DNA from: Methylobacter sp.
Lineage (GTDB): Bacteria > Pseudomonadota > Gammaproteobacteria > Methylococcales > Methylomonadaceae
Length of the DNA stretch: 64,000 nucleotides
Assembly: GCA_030699385.1 (NCBI GenBank)
Contig: JAUYMY010000017.1
Location: forward strand, 1-64,000
Direction of reading: 5' to 3'
Numbering within the stretch: the first letter of the stretch is position 1; each line of letters opens with the position of its first letter. Both the position numbers and the translations under genes were made by a program. Below, one piece after another: positions 55,232-63,999 of this stretch. The notes beneath the pieces are model-generated. The model was given only the letters and a program-made list of their open reading frames with translations, ran no database searches and was not told the DNA's origin.

Positions 55232-55723
55232 ATGACAACAGATGTGCAGTCAACTAATAGTCGGGTAGAGCAATTTCTTACCTTTCAACTCGCAGATGAA
55301 GCATACGGAGTTGAAATTTTAAAAGTACAAGAAATTCGCGGCTGGGAAGCCGTTCGTATAATACCGAATACACCGGCTTTTGTTAAAGGCGTGTTGAATT
55401 TACGTGGATCCGTCGTGCCTATTATCGACTTACGTGAACGATTTTCTTTGGAACACTGTGACTATTCGCCCAAAACGGTAGTGATAGTACTTTGTGTTGA
55501 GCATGGTGCAAGCCAGTTTGTTATGGGCATAGTGGCTGATGCGGTTTCTGATGTGCTGGATATTAATCTGGAAGACATCAAAAAAGCGCCGAATTTTGGT
55601 TCAAAAATTGATACCCGTTACATGCGCGGTATGCATGTTTATAAGAAAAAAATGATCATGCTTTTGGATGTAGATAAATTGCTCAATCCTGATGAGGTTG
55701 AGGGTATTGATAATCTGGTGTGA
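55232..55723 (+). CDS. cheW: Chemotaxis coupling protein CheW (second copy)
   Basis: A 163-residue CheW paralogue (VEQFLTFQLADEAYGVEILKVQEIRGWEAVRIIPNTPAFVKGVLNLRGSVVPIIDLRERFSLE). It retains NLRG and the canonical core, without the acidic extension of the first copy. GGCAGGAAAC precedes the start. Its stop overlaps the start of the ParA-like gene, which fits co-operation of ParA-like ATPases with chemotaxis arrays. Confidence 0.95.
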   Translation: MTTDVQSTNSRVEQFLTFQLADEAYGVEILKVQEIRGWEAVRIIPNTPAFVKGVLNLRGSVVPIIDLRERFSLEHCDYSPKTVVIVLCVEHGASQFVMGIVADAVSDVLDINLEDIKKAPNFGSKIDTRYMRGMHVYKKKMIMLLDVDKLLNPDEVEGIDNLV

Positions 55724-56493
55724 TGGTGAGAATTGTAGCAATAATTAATCAGAAAGGTGGTGTTGGCAAAACAACGACGACTGCAAATTTATGTCACGCC
55801 ATTGCAGAATCTGGTTTGAAAGTCACCGCCATCGATCTTGACCCGCAAGGCCATTTGGCGGTTTCTTTGGGCGTTACTGCGCAAAATATCGGTGGTATTG
55901 ATGAAGCTATGCTGAAACAGAAAAATGTTCAGCAGCAGTTGATTCCAGTCAGGGATAACCTGCAATTAATTACAGCAGGATCCAGGCTTAAGGAGATTGA
56001 GCATCTAGTCGCCAATAATTCGCCCCGTGGTGTTTTGTTAAAAAATGCGTTGCATGACACGCTTAATGATCAGGACTTTGTTTTTATTGATTGCCCGCCT
56101 TCTTCAGGCTTGCTGGTTGCGAATGCGCTGATTGCTGCTGATGAAATATTAATTCCTATGGCCAGTGATTTCCTTGCTTTGCAGGGCTTGTCTCATCTAA
56201 TGGGCACAATCAAGCGATTTGAAAAGGCTTTGCAGAGGAAATATAAAACATTATTAGTAATGTCGCGCTATTCGCCCAATAGAAGAATATCGGTTCAGGT
56301 GTTAAATGTTTTGCTTGCGCATTTTCCAGAGCAAATATTAGCGACAGTAATTAGGGAAACGGCATTGCTCGCCGAGTGCCCCAGTTTCGGCAAAACAATT
56401 TTAGAATATAGTCCGAAAAGTCGTTCGGCAAGGGATTTTCGTAGTCTTGCTCATGATTTTCTTGAACACAGGGTGATGTATGGCAACAAGTGA
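55723..56493 (+). CDS. ParA-family ATPase of the chemotaxis operon
   Basis: A 256-residue MinD/ParA ATPase with the deviant Walker A NQKGGVGKTTTTANL, switch I region DLDPQGHLAVSLG and Walker B FVFIDCPPSSGLL. Alternative starts GTG 55720 and GTG 55726 lie next to the chosen ATG in the TGATG overlap with cheW. Genes of this kind in che operons (ParC, PpfA) position chemosensory arrays in the cell; that role is inferred from context. It overlaps the following STAS gene by 14 bases. Confidence 0.9.
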   Translation: MVRIVAIINQKGGVGKTTTTANLCHAIAESGLKVTAIDLDPQGHLAVSLGVTAQNIGGIDEAMLKQKNVQQQLIPVRDNLQLITAGSRLKEIEHLVANNSPRGVLLKNALHDTLNDQDFVFIDCPPSSGLLVANALIAADEILIPMASDFLALQGLSHLMGTIKRFEKALQRKYKTLLVMSRYSPNRRISVQVLNVLLAHFPEQILATVIRETALLAECPSFGKTILEYSPKSRSARDFRSLAHDFLEHRVMYGNK

Positions 56494-57079
56494 AGAAAAT
56501 GATTTAATTGGTTATGATCCTCTAGCTTGGATGGAGGGGGGCGCCGATAAAAATGAGGCGTTAATGGATGACGACGCTCAGCAAGAATGCCAACTTATTG
56601 ATGCTGAAAGCAGTATAACTGATAATTATGCAGACGATGTATTGGAAAATGTCGAAGAAGATTCGACTTTATCGGCTTTAAATGATGCCGAGGACAGTGT
56701 GGCTGAAGAAGATTTATCAATCATAGATGAATCCGAGGATGAAGGCGACAGCGTTATTATGGATGAGACCGTTGCCGAAGACTCGGCGACAGAAGAAGCA
56801 GATAGTTCTCAGGTTGATTTAGATGCGACACTGACTATTCAGCATGTCGTCAATTTGCATGAAAAGCTCAAGCAGGTTTTGGCTGCGCATGATCAAATCG
56901 AAATCAATGCCTCCGATGTTGCCTCAATAGATACAGCCACGCTGCAATTATTGGTTTCATTGAAGAAAGATGCTGTTAAGCTACAAAAGACAGTAAGTAT
57001 TATTTATCCATCGCCACGATTTGTTGAGTCTGCCCGGTTATTAGGTTTGTCGGATGTACTCGACGTTCATGATGTGTGA
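56480..57079 (+). CDS. STAS-domain protein with long acidic N-terminus
   Basis: A 199-residue protein. Residues 1-112 are strongly acidic and low complexity (many D/E, for example EDSVAEEDLSIIDESEDEGD). Residues 113-199 form a STAS domain (DLDATLTIQHVVNLHEKLKQVLAAHDQIEINASDVASIDTATLQLLVSLKKDAV), with an Asp-Thr pair in place of the usual Asp-Ser phosphorylation site. STAS proteins beside ParA and CheW genes recur in gammaproteobacterial che operons; the mechanism is unclear. It starts inside the ParA gene. Confidence 0.82.
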   Translation: MATSEENDLIGYDPLAWMEGGADKNEALMDDDAQQECQLIDAESSITDNYADDVLENVEEDSTLSALNDAEDSVAEEDLSIIDESEDEGDSVIMDETVAEDSATEEADSSQVDLDATLTIQHVVNLHEKLKQVLAAHDQIEINASDVASIDTATLQLLVSLKKDAVKLQKTVSIIYPSPRFVESARLLGLSDVLDVHDV

Positions 57080-57107
57080 TAACTGACCCACAGGGAAGTA
57101 GCTTAAA

Positions 57108-57947
57108 ATGGCCATTGTTGAGAAAGCTCGTGAATTTAAATTCACAGCCGACGACTTTAATTTTTTAAGAAAACTATCTAATGAGCATTCCGGTATTCAG
57201 GTACCTGATGAACGTTTTGATATGTTTTATTCCAGGCTGTCCAAGCGGGTAAGAAAGCTTGGTTTAGCGGATTTTAAGGCCTATTGCCAGTATCTTAATG
57301 ATTACCCGGATCATGAGTTTACTGAATTCATTAATGCCATAACAACTAACTTGACGGCTTTCTTTAGAGAAATGCATCATTTCGATTATGTCCGTGATGT
57401 CGTTATTCCTGAAGTCTTGATTAGAAATAAAACTTCCAAGCAAATTAGGGTGTGGTCTGCCGGTTGTTCTACCGGTGAGGAGCCTTACTCGTTAGCGATT
57501 ACTTTGTTAGAAAATGTACCCGCTGACTGGGATATTAAAATTTTAGCCACCGACTTAGATACTAATGTTTTAAAAACGGCATCCGAAGGCGTTTATACTG
57601 AAGATCGAGTGAGTGATTTGCCTGAAGAGGTACTTAAACAGTGGTTTATGCGCGGTAAATCATCACAGTCGGGCCAGGTCAAAGTAAGGCCTCAGCTACA
57701 GCAAATTATTCAGTTTAAAAAGTTAAATTTAATGCAAGATTGGCCGATGAAATGTCACTTTGATTTTATATTTTGTCGCAATGTTTTGATTTACTTTGAT
57801 CGTGAAACCAAGACCTTACTGGCAACAAGATATGCTCAGATGTTGTCTAGCCGGTCATGGTTATTTATCGGACATTCGGAATCATTAAACCAGCTTTCAA
57901 ATGAATTTGAGTTGGTTGCATGTACCAGTTATAGGAAAATTACGTAA
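57108..57947 (+). CDS. cheR: Chemotaxis receptor methyltransferase CheR
   Basis: A 279-residue SAM-dependent methyltransferase adding methyl groups to receptor glutamates. It has an N-terminal helical domain (FNFLRKLSNEHSGIQVPDERFDMFYSRLSKRVRKLG), NLTAFFREMHHF, the SAM motif VWSAGCSTGEEPYSLAI, ATDLDTNVL and FCRNVLIYFD. The receptor encoded upstream ends in a CheR-tether pentapeptide, consistent with this pairing. AGGGAAG is upstream. Confidence 0.97.
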   Translation: MAIVEKAREFKFTADDFNFLRKLSNEHSGIQVPDERFDMFYSRLSKRVRKLGLADFKAYCQYLNDYPDHEFTEFINAITTNLTAFFREMHHFDYVRDVVIPEVLIRNKTSKQIRVWSAGCSTGEEPYSLAITLLENVPADWDIKILATDLDTNVLKTASEGVYTEDRVSDLPEEVLKQWFMRGKSSQSGQVKVRPQLQQIIQFKKLNLMQDWPMKCHFDFIFCRNVLIYFDRETKTLLATRYAQMLSSRSWLFIGHSESLNQLSNEFELVACTSYRKIT

Positions 57948-57953
57948 ATACTC

Positions 57954-58592
57954 ATGAGTGCTAGTAATGATATTGGGCCGCCTTCAATTGACGGATTTGA
58001 GCATATTAATCGGTATTTAGATAAAGAGCGTGGCGTGATCGCTGCGAAGATTTTACCCGGTGAATACTATGTCACTCAAGAAGATGAATTAATTACCACT
58101 GTGTTAGGTTCTTGTATATCGGCTTGTATTCGGGATAAGGTATCGGGTTTAGGTGGCATGAATCATTTTATGTTACCGGAAACCACCGCCGATAAGCTGA
58201 GACAAGGCAATGAATCTGTAGTCGGCAATGCAACTCGCTATGGAAATTATGCTATGGAACATTTAATCAATACTATTTTGATTAATGGCGGAAAAAGAAA
58301 AAATTTGGAAGTCAAAGTATTCGGCGGCGGTAAAATTATTCCAACTTTGACCGATGTAGGACTTAAAAATATTGACTTTATTTTGGAGTATATCGATACC
58401 GAGGGTTTGCCCTTATTATCCCAAGACTTGGGCGATATTTATCCGAGAAAAATAATTTATTTCCCGAAAACAGGGAAAGTCGGCATGAAGAAAATTGAGC
58501 ATTTGCATAACGATACCATTATAAGAAGAGAACGGCAGTACTTTAATAATATCAAAAATGCGCCTGTTGAAGGTGACGTTGAGCTTTTTTAA
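57954..58592 (+). CDS. cheD: Chemoreceptor glutamine deamidase CheD
   Basis: A 212-residue CheD deamidating specific receptor glutamines. The catalytic Cys is in TVLGSCISACIRDK and the His in GLGGMNHFMLPE; GNATRYGNYAMEHLINTIL and KVFGGGKIIP follow. It starts 6 bases after the cheR stop. The family is usual in operons with this kind of receptor and cheB pair. Confidence 0.96.
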   Translation: MSASNDIGPPSIDGFEHINRYLDKERGVIAAKILPGEYYVTQEDELITTVLGSCISACIRDKVSGLGGMNHFMLPETTADKLRQGNESVVGNATRYGNYAMEHLINTILINGGKRKNLEVKVFGGGKIIPTLTDVGLKNIDFILEYIDTEGLPLLSQDLGDIYPRKIIYFPKTGKVGMKKIEHLHNDTIIRRERQYFNNIKNAPVEGDVELF

Positions 58593-58601
58593 GAGCATAC
58601 A

Positions 58602-59021
58602 ATGAATAAAATACGTGTATTGATTATCGATGACTCATTGTTAATCAGAAAGGTTTTGACGGAAATTTTAAACTCGTCTCCTGATATTGAGGTGGTTGGT
58701 ACTGCAGAAGATCCTCTTATTGCCAGAGAAATGATAAAGGAATTAAATCCGGATGTATTAACCTTGGATATTGAAATGCCGCGTATGGATGGAATTACTT
58801 TTTTACGTAACTTGATGCGTTTAAGGCCTATGCCTGTTGTGATGATTTCTGTATTGACAGAGAGTAATGCTGAGGTGACTTTAACGGCTCTGGAATTAGG
58901 TGCGGTAGATTTTATCGCTAAACCGGTAGTTGATGTGGAGAATACATTGAATGATTATGCCGAGGATATTATCGCCAAAGTCAAGGTAGCCTCTCAGGCT
59001 AATATTAGAAGGCTGACATAA
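58602..59021 (+). CDS. Receiver-only CheB paralogue
   Basis: A 139-residue protein matching the receiver domain and linker start of CheB ([25 protein letters not shown]; phospho-acceptor in [22 protein letters not shown]). It is highly similar to the first ~137 residues of the full CheB that follows 89 bases later. The methylesterase domain is missing; the frame ends with [11 protein letters not shown] at the domain boundary. It is probably the product of a tandem duplication followed by truncation and may act as a phosphate sink or competitor. Confidence 0.88.
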   Translation: MNKIRVLIIDDSLLIRKVLTEILNSSPDIEVVGTAEDPLIAREMIKELNPDVLTLDIEMPRMDGITFLRNLMRLRPMPVVMISVLTESNAEVTLTALELGAVDFIAKPVVDVENTLNDYAEDIIAKVKVASQANIRRLT

Positions 59022-59110
59022 TGAAGGTTACAGTAATATAAAGTAAAGCGGCAGGAACATAAAAATGTACTTATTGGCACGGTGCGATGAGTTTCTTTTA
59101 GAGTGGAGTT

Positions 59111-60235
59111 ATGGGTAAGATACGCGTATTAGTTATTGATGATTCGGCATTAATCAGAAAAATACTGACCGAGGTTTTAAGTTCGTCGCCGGAGATTGAG
59201 GTTATTGGTGCAGCTGCCGATCCTCTTATTGCCCGGGAGATGATAAAGCAATTAAATCCGGACGTATTAACGCTGGATATTGAAATGCCGCACATGGACG
59301 GTATTACTTTCTTAAGTAACTTGATGCGCTTAAGACCGACTCCAGTTGTGATGATTTCAACACTGACTGAGCACGGTGCCGAGGCCACTTTGAATGCGCT
59401 GGCGCTAGGCGCGGTTGATTTTATTGCCAAACCTAGAGTTGATGTTGTTAATACGCTGAATGAATATGCCGAGGAAATTATTTCCAAAGTTATTGGTGCG
59501 GCGCAGGCTAAAGTCGGCAATGTTTATAACAGGGCAGTCAAGCCGCCTAAAAGTCCTGTTGCCGCAACGGTTGCTGAGGTGTCAGAAAAGCATTCAGTCG
59601 ATGTGATTCTAAAAGCCGCTCCGGTAAAAACTCATATTAGCCCGACCAATAAGATTATTGCTTTAGGTGCGTCAACGGGAGGCACTGAAGCCATTAAAGC
59701 TGTGGTTAAAGGTTTTCCGGCCGATACGCCGCCTATTTTAATTACCCAGCATTTACCCGCCGCTTTTAGTGAATCCTTTGTTCGTCATATTGATCTTGCC
59801 ACGGCAATGTCGGCTTGTATTCCAAAAGATGGTCAACTGATTGAGCCGGGTAATATTTATCTTTCACCGGGCGATAAGCACATGCTGGTGGTCAGGGAGG
59901 GCGGTAAATATATGATTCAATTGAATGACGGCTTGCCGGTTAACCGCCACAAACCTGCTGTTGATGTGCTGTTTCGTTCAGTGTCGCAATGCGCCGGTGC
60001 GAATGCTATTGCGGTGTTATTAACCGGCATGGGCGCGGACGGGGCAATGGGTATGAAAGAAATGCATGATGCCGGTGCTAAAACCGTGATTCAGGATGAG
60101 CAATCTAGTGTAGTTTGGGGGATGCCGGGGGCTGCATTTAAGTTGGGCTGTGCGGACTATGTGGTGTCGTTAGAGGAAGTCGCGAATAAAGTTTTAAGTT
60201 TGGTCAAGCCGGGTGGTGCTGGCAAGGGTAACTAA
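59111..60235 (+). CDS. cheB: Chemotaxis methylesterase/glutaminase CheB
   Basis: A 374-residue CheB: a receiver domain with D10, D11 and phospho-acceptor D56 ([13 protein letters not shown]), a ~45-residue linker, and a methylesterase domain with Ser in GASTGGTEAI, His in TQHLPAAFSESFVRHID and Asp in LTGMGADGAMGM. It demethylates and deamidates receptors when phosphorylated by CheA. TGGAG precedes the start. A hairpin (60242-60272) follows the stop. Confidence 0.97.
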   Translation: MGKIRVLVIDDSALIRKILTEVLSSSPEIEVIGAAADPLIAREMIKQLNPDVLTLDIEMPHMDGITFLSNLMRLRPTPVVMISTLTEHGAEATLNALALGAVDFIAKPRVDVVNTLNEYAEEIISKVIGAAQAKVGNVYNRAVKPPKSPVAATVAEVSEKHSVDVILKAAPVKTHISPTNKIIALGASTGGTEAIKAVVKGFPADTPPILITQHLPAAFSESFVRHIDLATAMSACIPKDGQLIEPGNIYLSPGDKHMLVVREGGKYMIQLNDGLPVNRHKPAVDVLFRSVSQCAGANAIAVLLTGMGADGAMGMKEMHDAGAKTVIQDEQSSVVWGMPGAAFKLGCADYVVSLEEVANKVLSLVKPGGAGKGN

Positions 60236-60241
60236 CATTAT

Positions 60242-60272
60242 CTTGCCAACTTTTGCGGATATAGTTGGCAAG
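60242..60272 (+). terminator. Hairpin after cheB
   Basis: CTTGCCAACT (60242-60251) pairs perfectly with AGTTGGCAAG (60263-60272) around an 11-base loop. No T-run follows, so it may only weaken readthrough into the next two genes. Confidence 0.45.
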
Positions 60273-60327
60273 CTTATGCCAAGTATATAATTTAAAAAAT
60301 ATTACTTTTCACGCGGTGTAATTAAAT

Positions 60328-60936
60328 ATGACTAATCAAACTAAATCACAATTTATTGCAGTCGCTTCGATTACTTCGGAGTTAAGTGCGGTTATGGTGG
60401 TTGCTAAAGAAATATCATTAGCAGCAGCTAATGCTAAGGCTATTGCCTTCAGGGCGGGCGATAAAGCAAAAGGATTCCAGCCAATTACCGATTTTATTAA
60501 TGAATTGGCTAAAGAAACTATCGAATTGGTAACGAATATCAATATCTATGCGTTGGTGTTATATCGATTAACTGTTAATGAATTTCAAAAAACGGTAGCT
60601 TATAACAAGTTTGAATTGGCGGCAAAACTGGCTGGAGATGCTGTTTATGCTAAATCGATGCAAGAGCCTGTTGAACATGCAAAATTGTCGATGCAGGATT
60701 GCCAGCGCCAATTTAAGCGGGACGTTTCGCAACTGCTAGGCCAGCTTGAAGCGGTCATGCATCATGCACGCGCGGCACGGGTTATTGCTGCAAACTCAAG
60801 AATTGAAGCATCACAGGCGGGTGAGTATTTACAAAGCCTGCAAGCCGTTGCTGAAAGTGTGGATAAAGCCGCACATACCATTCATGATAATGTGCAGCGC
60901 TGCAGAATCGCATTATCCATTTATCGCAATAGTTGA
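60328..60936 (+). CDS. Soluble helical protein resembling an MCP signalling hairpin
   Basis: A 202-residue, wholly helical protein without membrane segments. Residues about 28-64 (EISLAAANAKAIAFRAGDKAKGFQPITDFINELAKET) follow the pattern of the receptor tip ([33 protein letters not shown]) with most key residues substituted. A second similar helix (VIAANSRIEASQAGEYLQSLQAVAESVDKAA) near 150-185 could be the antiparallel or repeated partner. It lies 29 bases before the ODP-like gene. A CheA/CheW-interacting adaptor is an inference. Confidence 0.65.
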   Translation: MTNQTKSQFIAVASITSELSAVMVVAKEISLAAANAKAIAFRAGDKAKGFQPITDFINELAKETIELVTNINIYALVLYRLTVNEFQKTVAYNKFELAAKLAGDAVYAKSMQEPVEHAKLSMQDCQRQFKRDVSQLLGQLEAVMHHARAARVIAANSRIEASQAGEYLQSLQAVAESVDKAAHTIHDNVQRCRIALSIYRNS

Positions 60937-60965
60937 ACAGCTTAACTCAAAAGGTATTGTTTTTT

Positions 60966-61694
60966 ATGAAAATGACCAAAATATATGAAGGCTCGCATCA
61001 ATGGATTATGTTTGGTAGAGATGAGGGCAAGCCTAGCAATATCATCGACACCAATCAATATGTAGTACGCACGGCTAACCGCTGTCTGCTGTTGGATCCG
61101 GGCGGTGCTGAGTTGTTCGCACCGATGATGGCCGCTGTTTTGCATCATGCGCCGGTTGATCAAATAACCGATTTGTTCGCCTCGCACCAAGATCCTGACG
61201 TGATTTCTTCATTGGGTTTGTGGGATCAGGCCTTAACTAATGCCAAATTGCATGCACCGGCTTTTTGGGAGGGTTTTTTGCGGCATTACAGTTGCGAATC
61301 GATAGAATATGTGGGCATTCCTGATAATGGCGGAACCATTAAATTAGAATCAGTGGAGTTACAACTGATTCCTGCGCATTATTTACATTCTTCTGCGAAT
61401 TTTCATGTGTATGATCCGCAAGCTAAAATTTTGATGACGGGTGATGTTGGTGCGGCTATTGAAGGGCCCGATACACCTGTGTTTGTCGAAAATTTTTCTG
61501 CTCATGTGGAAAAAATGCGCCATTGGCATCAGCGCATTATGCCGTCAAATCAGGCTAAAAGAGTCTGGATTGAGCGGGTAAGAAATCTGGATATTGATAT
61601 TTTGGCGCCGCAACACGGTCGGATGTTTAAAGGCGATGATGTCAAACGCTTTTTAGATTGGTTTGATGCCTTACAGGTCGGTACCGCCGTTTAA
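60966..61694 (+). CDS. ODP-type di-iron oxygen-sensor homologue (metallo-beta-lactamase fold)
   Basis: A 242-residue protein. An upstream TTG at 60933 is in frame, but ATG 60966 follows AAAGG and gives MKMTKIYEGSHQWIMFGRDEG. The flavodiiron/MBL metal ligands are visible: H74, D76 and D78 in FASHQDPDVISSLG, His in LIPAHYLHSSANFHVY, Asp in ILMTGDVGAAI and His in APQHGRMFKGDDV. There is no flavodoxin domain. Oxygen-binding di-iron proteins of this kind signal to chemotaxis arrays in Treponema denticola; the same use here is inferred from its place at the end of the che operon. Confidence 0.82.
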   Translation: MKMTKIYEGSHQWIMFGRDEGKPSNIIDTNQYVVRTANRCLLLDPGGAELFAPMMAAVLHHAPVDQITDLFASHQDPDVISSLGLWDQALTNAKLHAPAFWEGFLRHYSCESIEYVGIPDNGGTIKLESVELQLIPAHYLHSSANFHVYDPQAKILMTGDVGAAIEGPDTPVFVENFSAHVEKMRHWHQRIMPSNQAKRVWIERVRNLDIDILAPQHGRMFKGDDVKRFLDWFDALQVGTAV

Positions 61695-61713
61695 TTCCTT
61701 AAAAAATCCCTAC

Positions 61714-61770
61714 GCCTTTCGACTTTATTGGAGAGCCTTGTCGAAAGGCGCTACGCGGCTTTTTCGTCAA
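61714..61770 (+). terminator. Hairpin after the chemotaxis operon
   Basis: GCCTTTCGAC (61714-61723) pairs with GTCGAAAGGC (61740-61749) around a 16-base loop. A further CGCTACGCGGCTTTTT segment follows, ending in a T-run near 61760-61765. It lies between the convergent ODP-like and UbiB-family genes. Confidence 0.6.
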
Positions 61771-61780
61771 TGATATAGCG

Positions 61781-63328
61781 TTATTCCAGCCATACCTGAT
61801 AGGTTTTTCTGCCGTCTTCGAACACAAATAATTGCTGCGGCGTAATGCCATTAGCACGAAGAGAGGCGTCCACTTGTTTAAGGTCAATCATTCCCGATGC
61901 TACAATGCGCGCCAGCACATCTTCGGGAATAAGATGTTCCAAATCCAGCACCGCTTCGGCGGGCATTTTGACTGAAACACGCTGTTCCCCGTCTTCATTG
62001 ACACGCACACATAACAAGGTTGCCTGCTGGTCAAAGCTTAATGCTGTTAATCTCGGCTGCTCGATTGTCGGCAAATTATAGTTTGTAGCCTGCCGGATAA
62101 GTTCCGCACCCACAGCCTGTTGCAGCAATGGCCACCACGGCAAATTGACTTCTAGCCGTTGCAGTTGCTGGATTAAGCCTTGAAATGCGCGCATCAGCAA
62201 AAACAAATCGGCAGGTCCTGCCGAACGAAACCACCAACGATAATCGCCCAGCAGCTCATTTACCGACTGCCCCAACTGCCATTGGGCGGTATCAAACGAG
62301 TGGTTTACTAAAAAAGGTTGAAATAATAACTGGCACAAAGCGGGTAGGGCGCCACTGATAGCCGCCAGTTTCTTGCTGTCGAAACCCAGCGCCGCAAAGC
62401 ACTCCAGCGGTTTGGTCGGGTTGCGTTCGCGGCAACCGACAATCAACTTGAGCAGCGCCAATCTGCGTACTTCGTCAATGCTAATCGTGCAACCGTAATC
62501 GAGTAAGGTGGCTTGCGGCTGACCGTAGTCGTCATGCGCATAAAAGACATTACCGGGGTGCGGATCGCCATGTACTTCACCGGCAACAAACAGGCTTTTG
62601 AACAGCGTCAATACCAGTATTTTGCCGACTTCCAGGCGATCTTGTTCCGACCATTGAGCAATCTTGTTTATCAAGACACCTTCCGCCCGACTTTGCACTA
62701 ACAGCCGTTCACTGCACAAATCTAAATACACGCTCGGCACTTTTAGCCCCGGAACCTGTATTATCCGGCCAAAATAATCCTGACGCAGGGCTTCCGAACG
62801 GTAATCCAGTTCGCGCTGCATATTGTTGCGCAGGCTGGTTTTATAAGCATCGAGATCAAAACCCCAGCGTTTCACCGGCCCCACGCCGGGCATCAGGCCA
62901 ACCAAGCGCAATTCGGCATCGACGGCATCGGTAATATCGGGGTAGCGGATTTTTATGGCGACTTTTTCGCCGTTTTTAAGTTCGGCCAAATGCACTTGGC
63001 CTAAGGATGCGGCGGCAATAGCAGGCTCGATAGCGCGAAAAACGCTTTTGACTTTTCGCCCCAGCTCTTTTTCCAATAACGGAATCATGGTTTTTAACGG
63101 CAACGGTTCTATGCCTTCGACCAGTTCCTGAAATGGCGTCGCGCCGTCGTTGCCTGCAAACAACTGGCCGACTTTCATGGTGATGCCGCGCGCATCGGCA
63201 AACAATCCGGCAAGCGCCTTTTTAGCAAGCAGACGCTCGGTCTCGTCCTGGGTGCGGTGCAGTTTTTTGGCCGCCAGCCCGATGCGGAAAAATTTTAGGG
63301 CGCGTTTTGCGGTTTTAAAGATAGTCAC
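61781..63328 (-). CDS. AarF/ABC1/UbiB-family atypical kinase-like protein
   Basis: A 515-residue protein starting with GTG at 63328. The ABC1 family signatures are present: the KxGQ motif in ITMKVGQLFAG, the glycine-poor nucleotide loop AAASLGQVHLAELKNGEKVAIKIRYPDI, HGDPHPGNVFY and the metal motif LLDYGC. There is no C-terminal membrane anchor. Family members support ubiquinone synthesis (UbiB) or unknown redox-lipid functions; this one diverges from UbiB in its C-terminal half, so I do not assign ubiB. Confidence 0.85.
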   Translation of the reverse strand: MTIFKTAKRALKFFRIGLAAKKLHRTQDETERLLAKKALAGLFADARGITMKVGQLFAGNDGATPFQELVEGIEPLPLKTMIPLLEKELGRKVKSVFRAIEPAIAAASLGQVHLAELKNGEKVAIKIRYPDITDAVDAELRLVGLMPGVGPVKRWGFDLDAYKTSLRNNMQRELDYRSEALRQDYFGRIIQVPGLKVPSVYLDLCSERLLVQSRAEGVLINKIAQWSEQDRLEVGKILVLTLFKSLFVAGEVHGDPHPGNVFYAHDDYGQPQATLLDYGCTISIDEVRRLALLKLIVGCRERNPTKPLECFAALGFDSKKLAAISGALPALCQLLFQPFLVNHSFDTAQWQLGQSVNELLGDYRWWFRSAGPADLFLLMRAFQGLIQQLQRLEVNLPWWPLLQQAVGAELIRQATNYNLPTIEQPRLTALSFDQQATLLCVRVNEDGEQRVSVKMPAEAVLDLEHLIPEDVLARIVASGMIDLKQVDASLRANGITPQQLFVFEDGRKTYQVWLE

Positions 63329-63429
63329 GTTGATCGGGCTTTACAGGTTTTATAATCAGATCGGGCAGCAACTTTTCATTGCCTGATATTTCATCGTTGG
63401 TAATTGAATGGAGAGGAGTATAGCCGAAA

Positions 63430-63461
63430 CCGACTGCTGCGTTTGAAAACGCAGCAGTCGG
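63430..63461. terminator. Long perfect hairpin
   Basis: CCGACTGCTGCGTTT (63430-63444) pairs perfectly with AAACGCAGCAGTCGG (63447-63461) around a 2-base loop. It lies between two minus-strand genes and may terminate the partial gene at the window edge, although no T-run follows on either strand. Confidence 0.7.
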
Positions 63462-63522
63462 TCATACCTGTTAGCTAGATATTACAATTGCCTGTTTTGG
63501 TTACATCAAGACATCATTAACC

Positions 63523-63999
63523 CTAATCAATTTTTATTAGCCCTGTCGGCGCCTCTCGGATGAATAACGGCACCATGTTGATACCAATCCAGTTCCGCGT
63601 ATCGGAGGGGTCGGTGTCGGAAACCACGAGCAATGCAAAAACCGAGTACATGCCTTGGGGTTCGCCACCTTTGGGCGAGTACTGAATACTTTGTCCCAAA
63701 ATGCCGGATATACTGAATGTAGAGTTTTGACTCATTTCAATGCCATGCGCAATGGGTGTGAGACCGCCTTTTAGGCTTTGCGCTCCAGCCTCCGCCACCC
63801 AAGTGGATGCGCCATCCTTTCCGGGTGGAATGAGGCCAAAATAAACATCGCTTTTGACTGGATAGTCTCCAAAAAACGCCCCCGGAAAGGAGATGGTGGC
63901 ATTGAAGGAGTAAGCGAACGACGAGGGCCTGACAACTGCGTCGAAAGTTTTGAAACCAGATGCAGTAACATCGATGGAGATAACGGGTGGGGATGTCAT
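63523..63999 (-). CDS. Partial hypothetical protein at the window edge
   Basis: A 158-residue C-terminal segment ending at 63523; the gene may begin beyond the window, since the methionine at 63999 may be internal. It is beta-rich with many aromatic and proline residues (SFAYSFNATISFPGAFFGDYPVKSDVYFGLIPPGKDG, YSVFALLVVSDTDPSDTRNWIGINMVPLFI), typical of extracellular or secreted beta-sandwich domains. No family is recognised and no catalytic motif is visible. Confidence 0.6.
   Translation of the reverse strand: MTSPPVISIDVTASGFKTFDAVVRPSSFAYSFNATISFPGAFFGDYPVKSDVYFGLIPPGKDGASTWVAEAGAQSLKGGLTPIAHGIEMSQNSTFSISGILGQSIQYSPKGGEPQGMYSVFALLVVSDTDPSDTRNWIGINMVPLFIREAPTGLIKID

Noticed and set aside
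60242-60272. Hairpin after cheB considered as the end of the chemotaxis operon
   Set aside because: There is no T-run, and the MCP-like and ODP-like genes continue in the same direction with functional links to chemotaxis.
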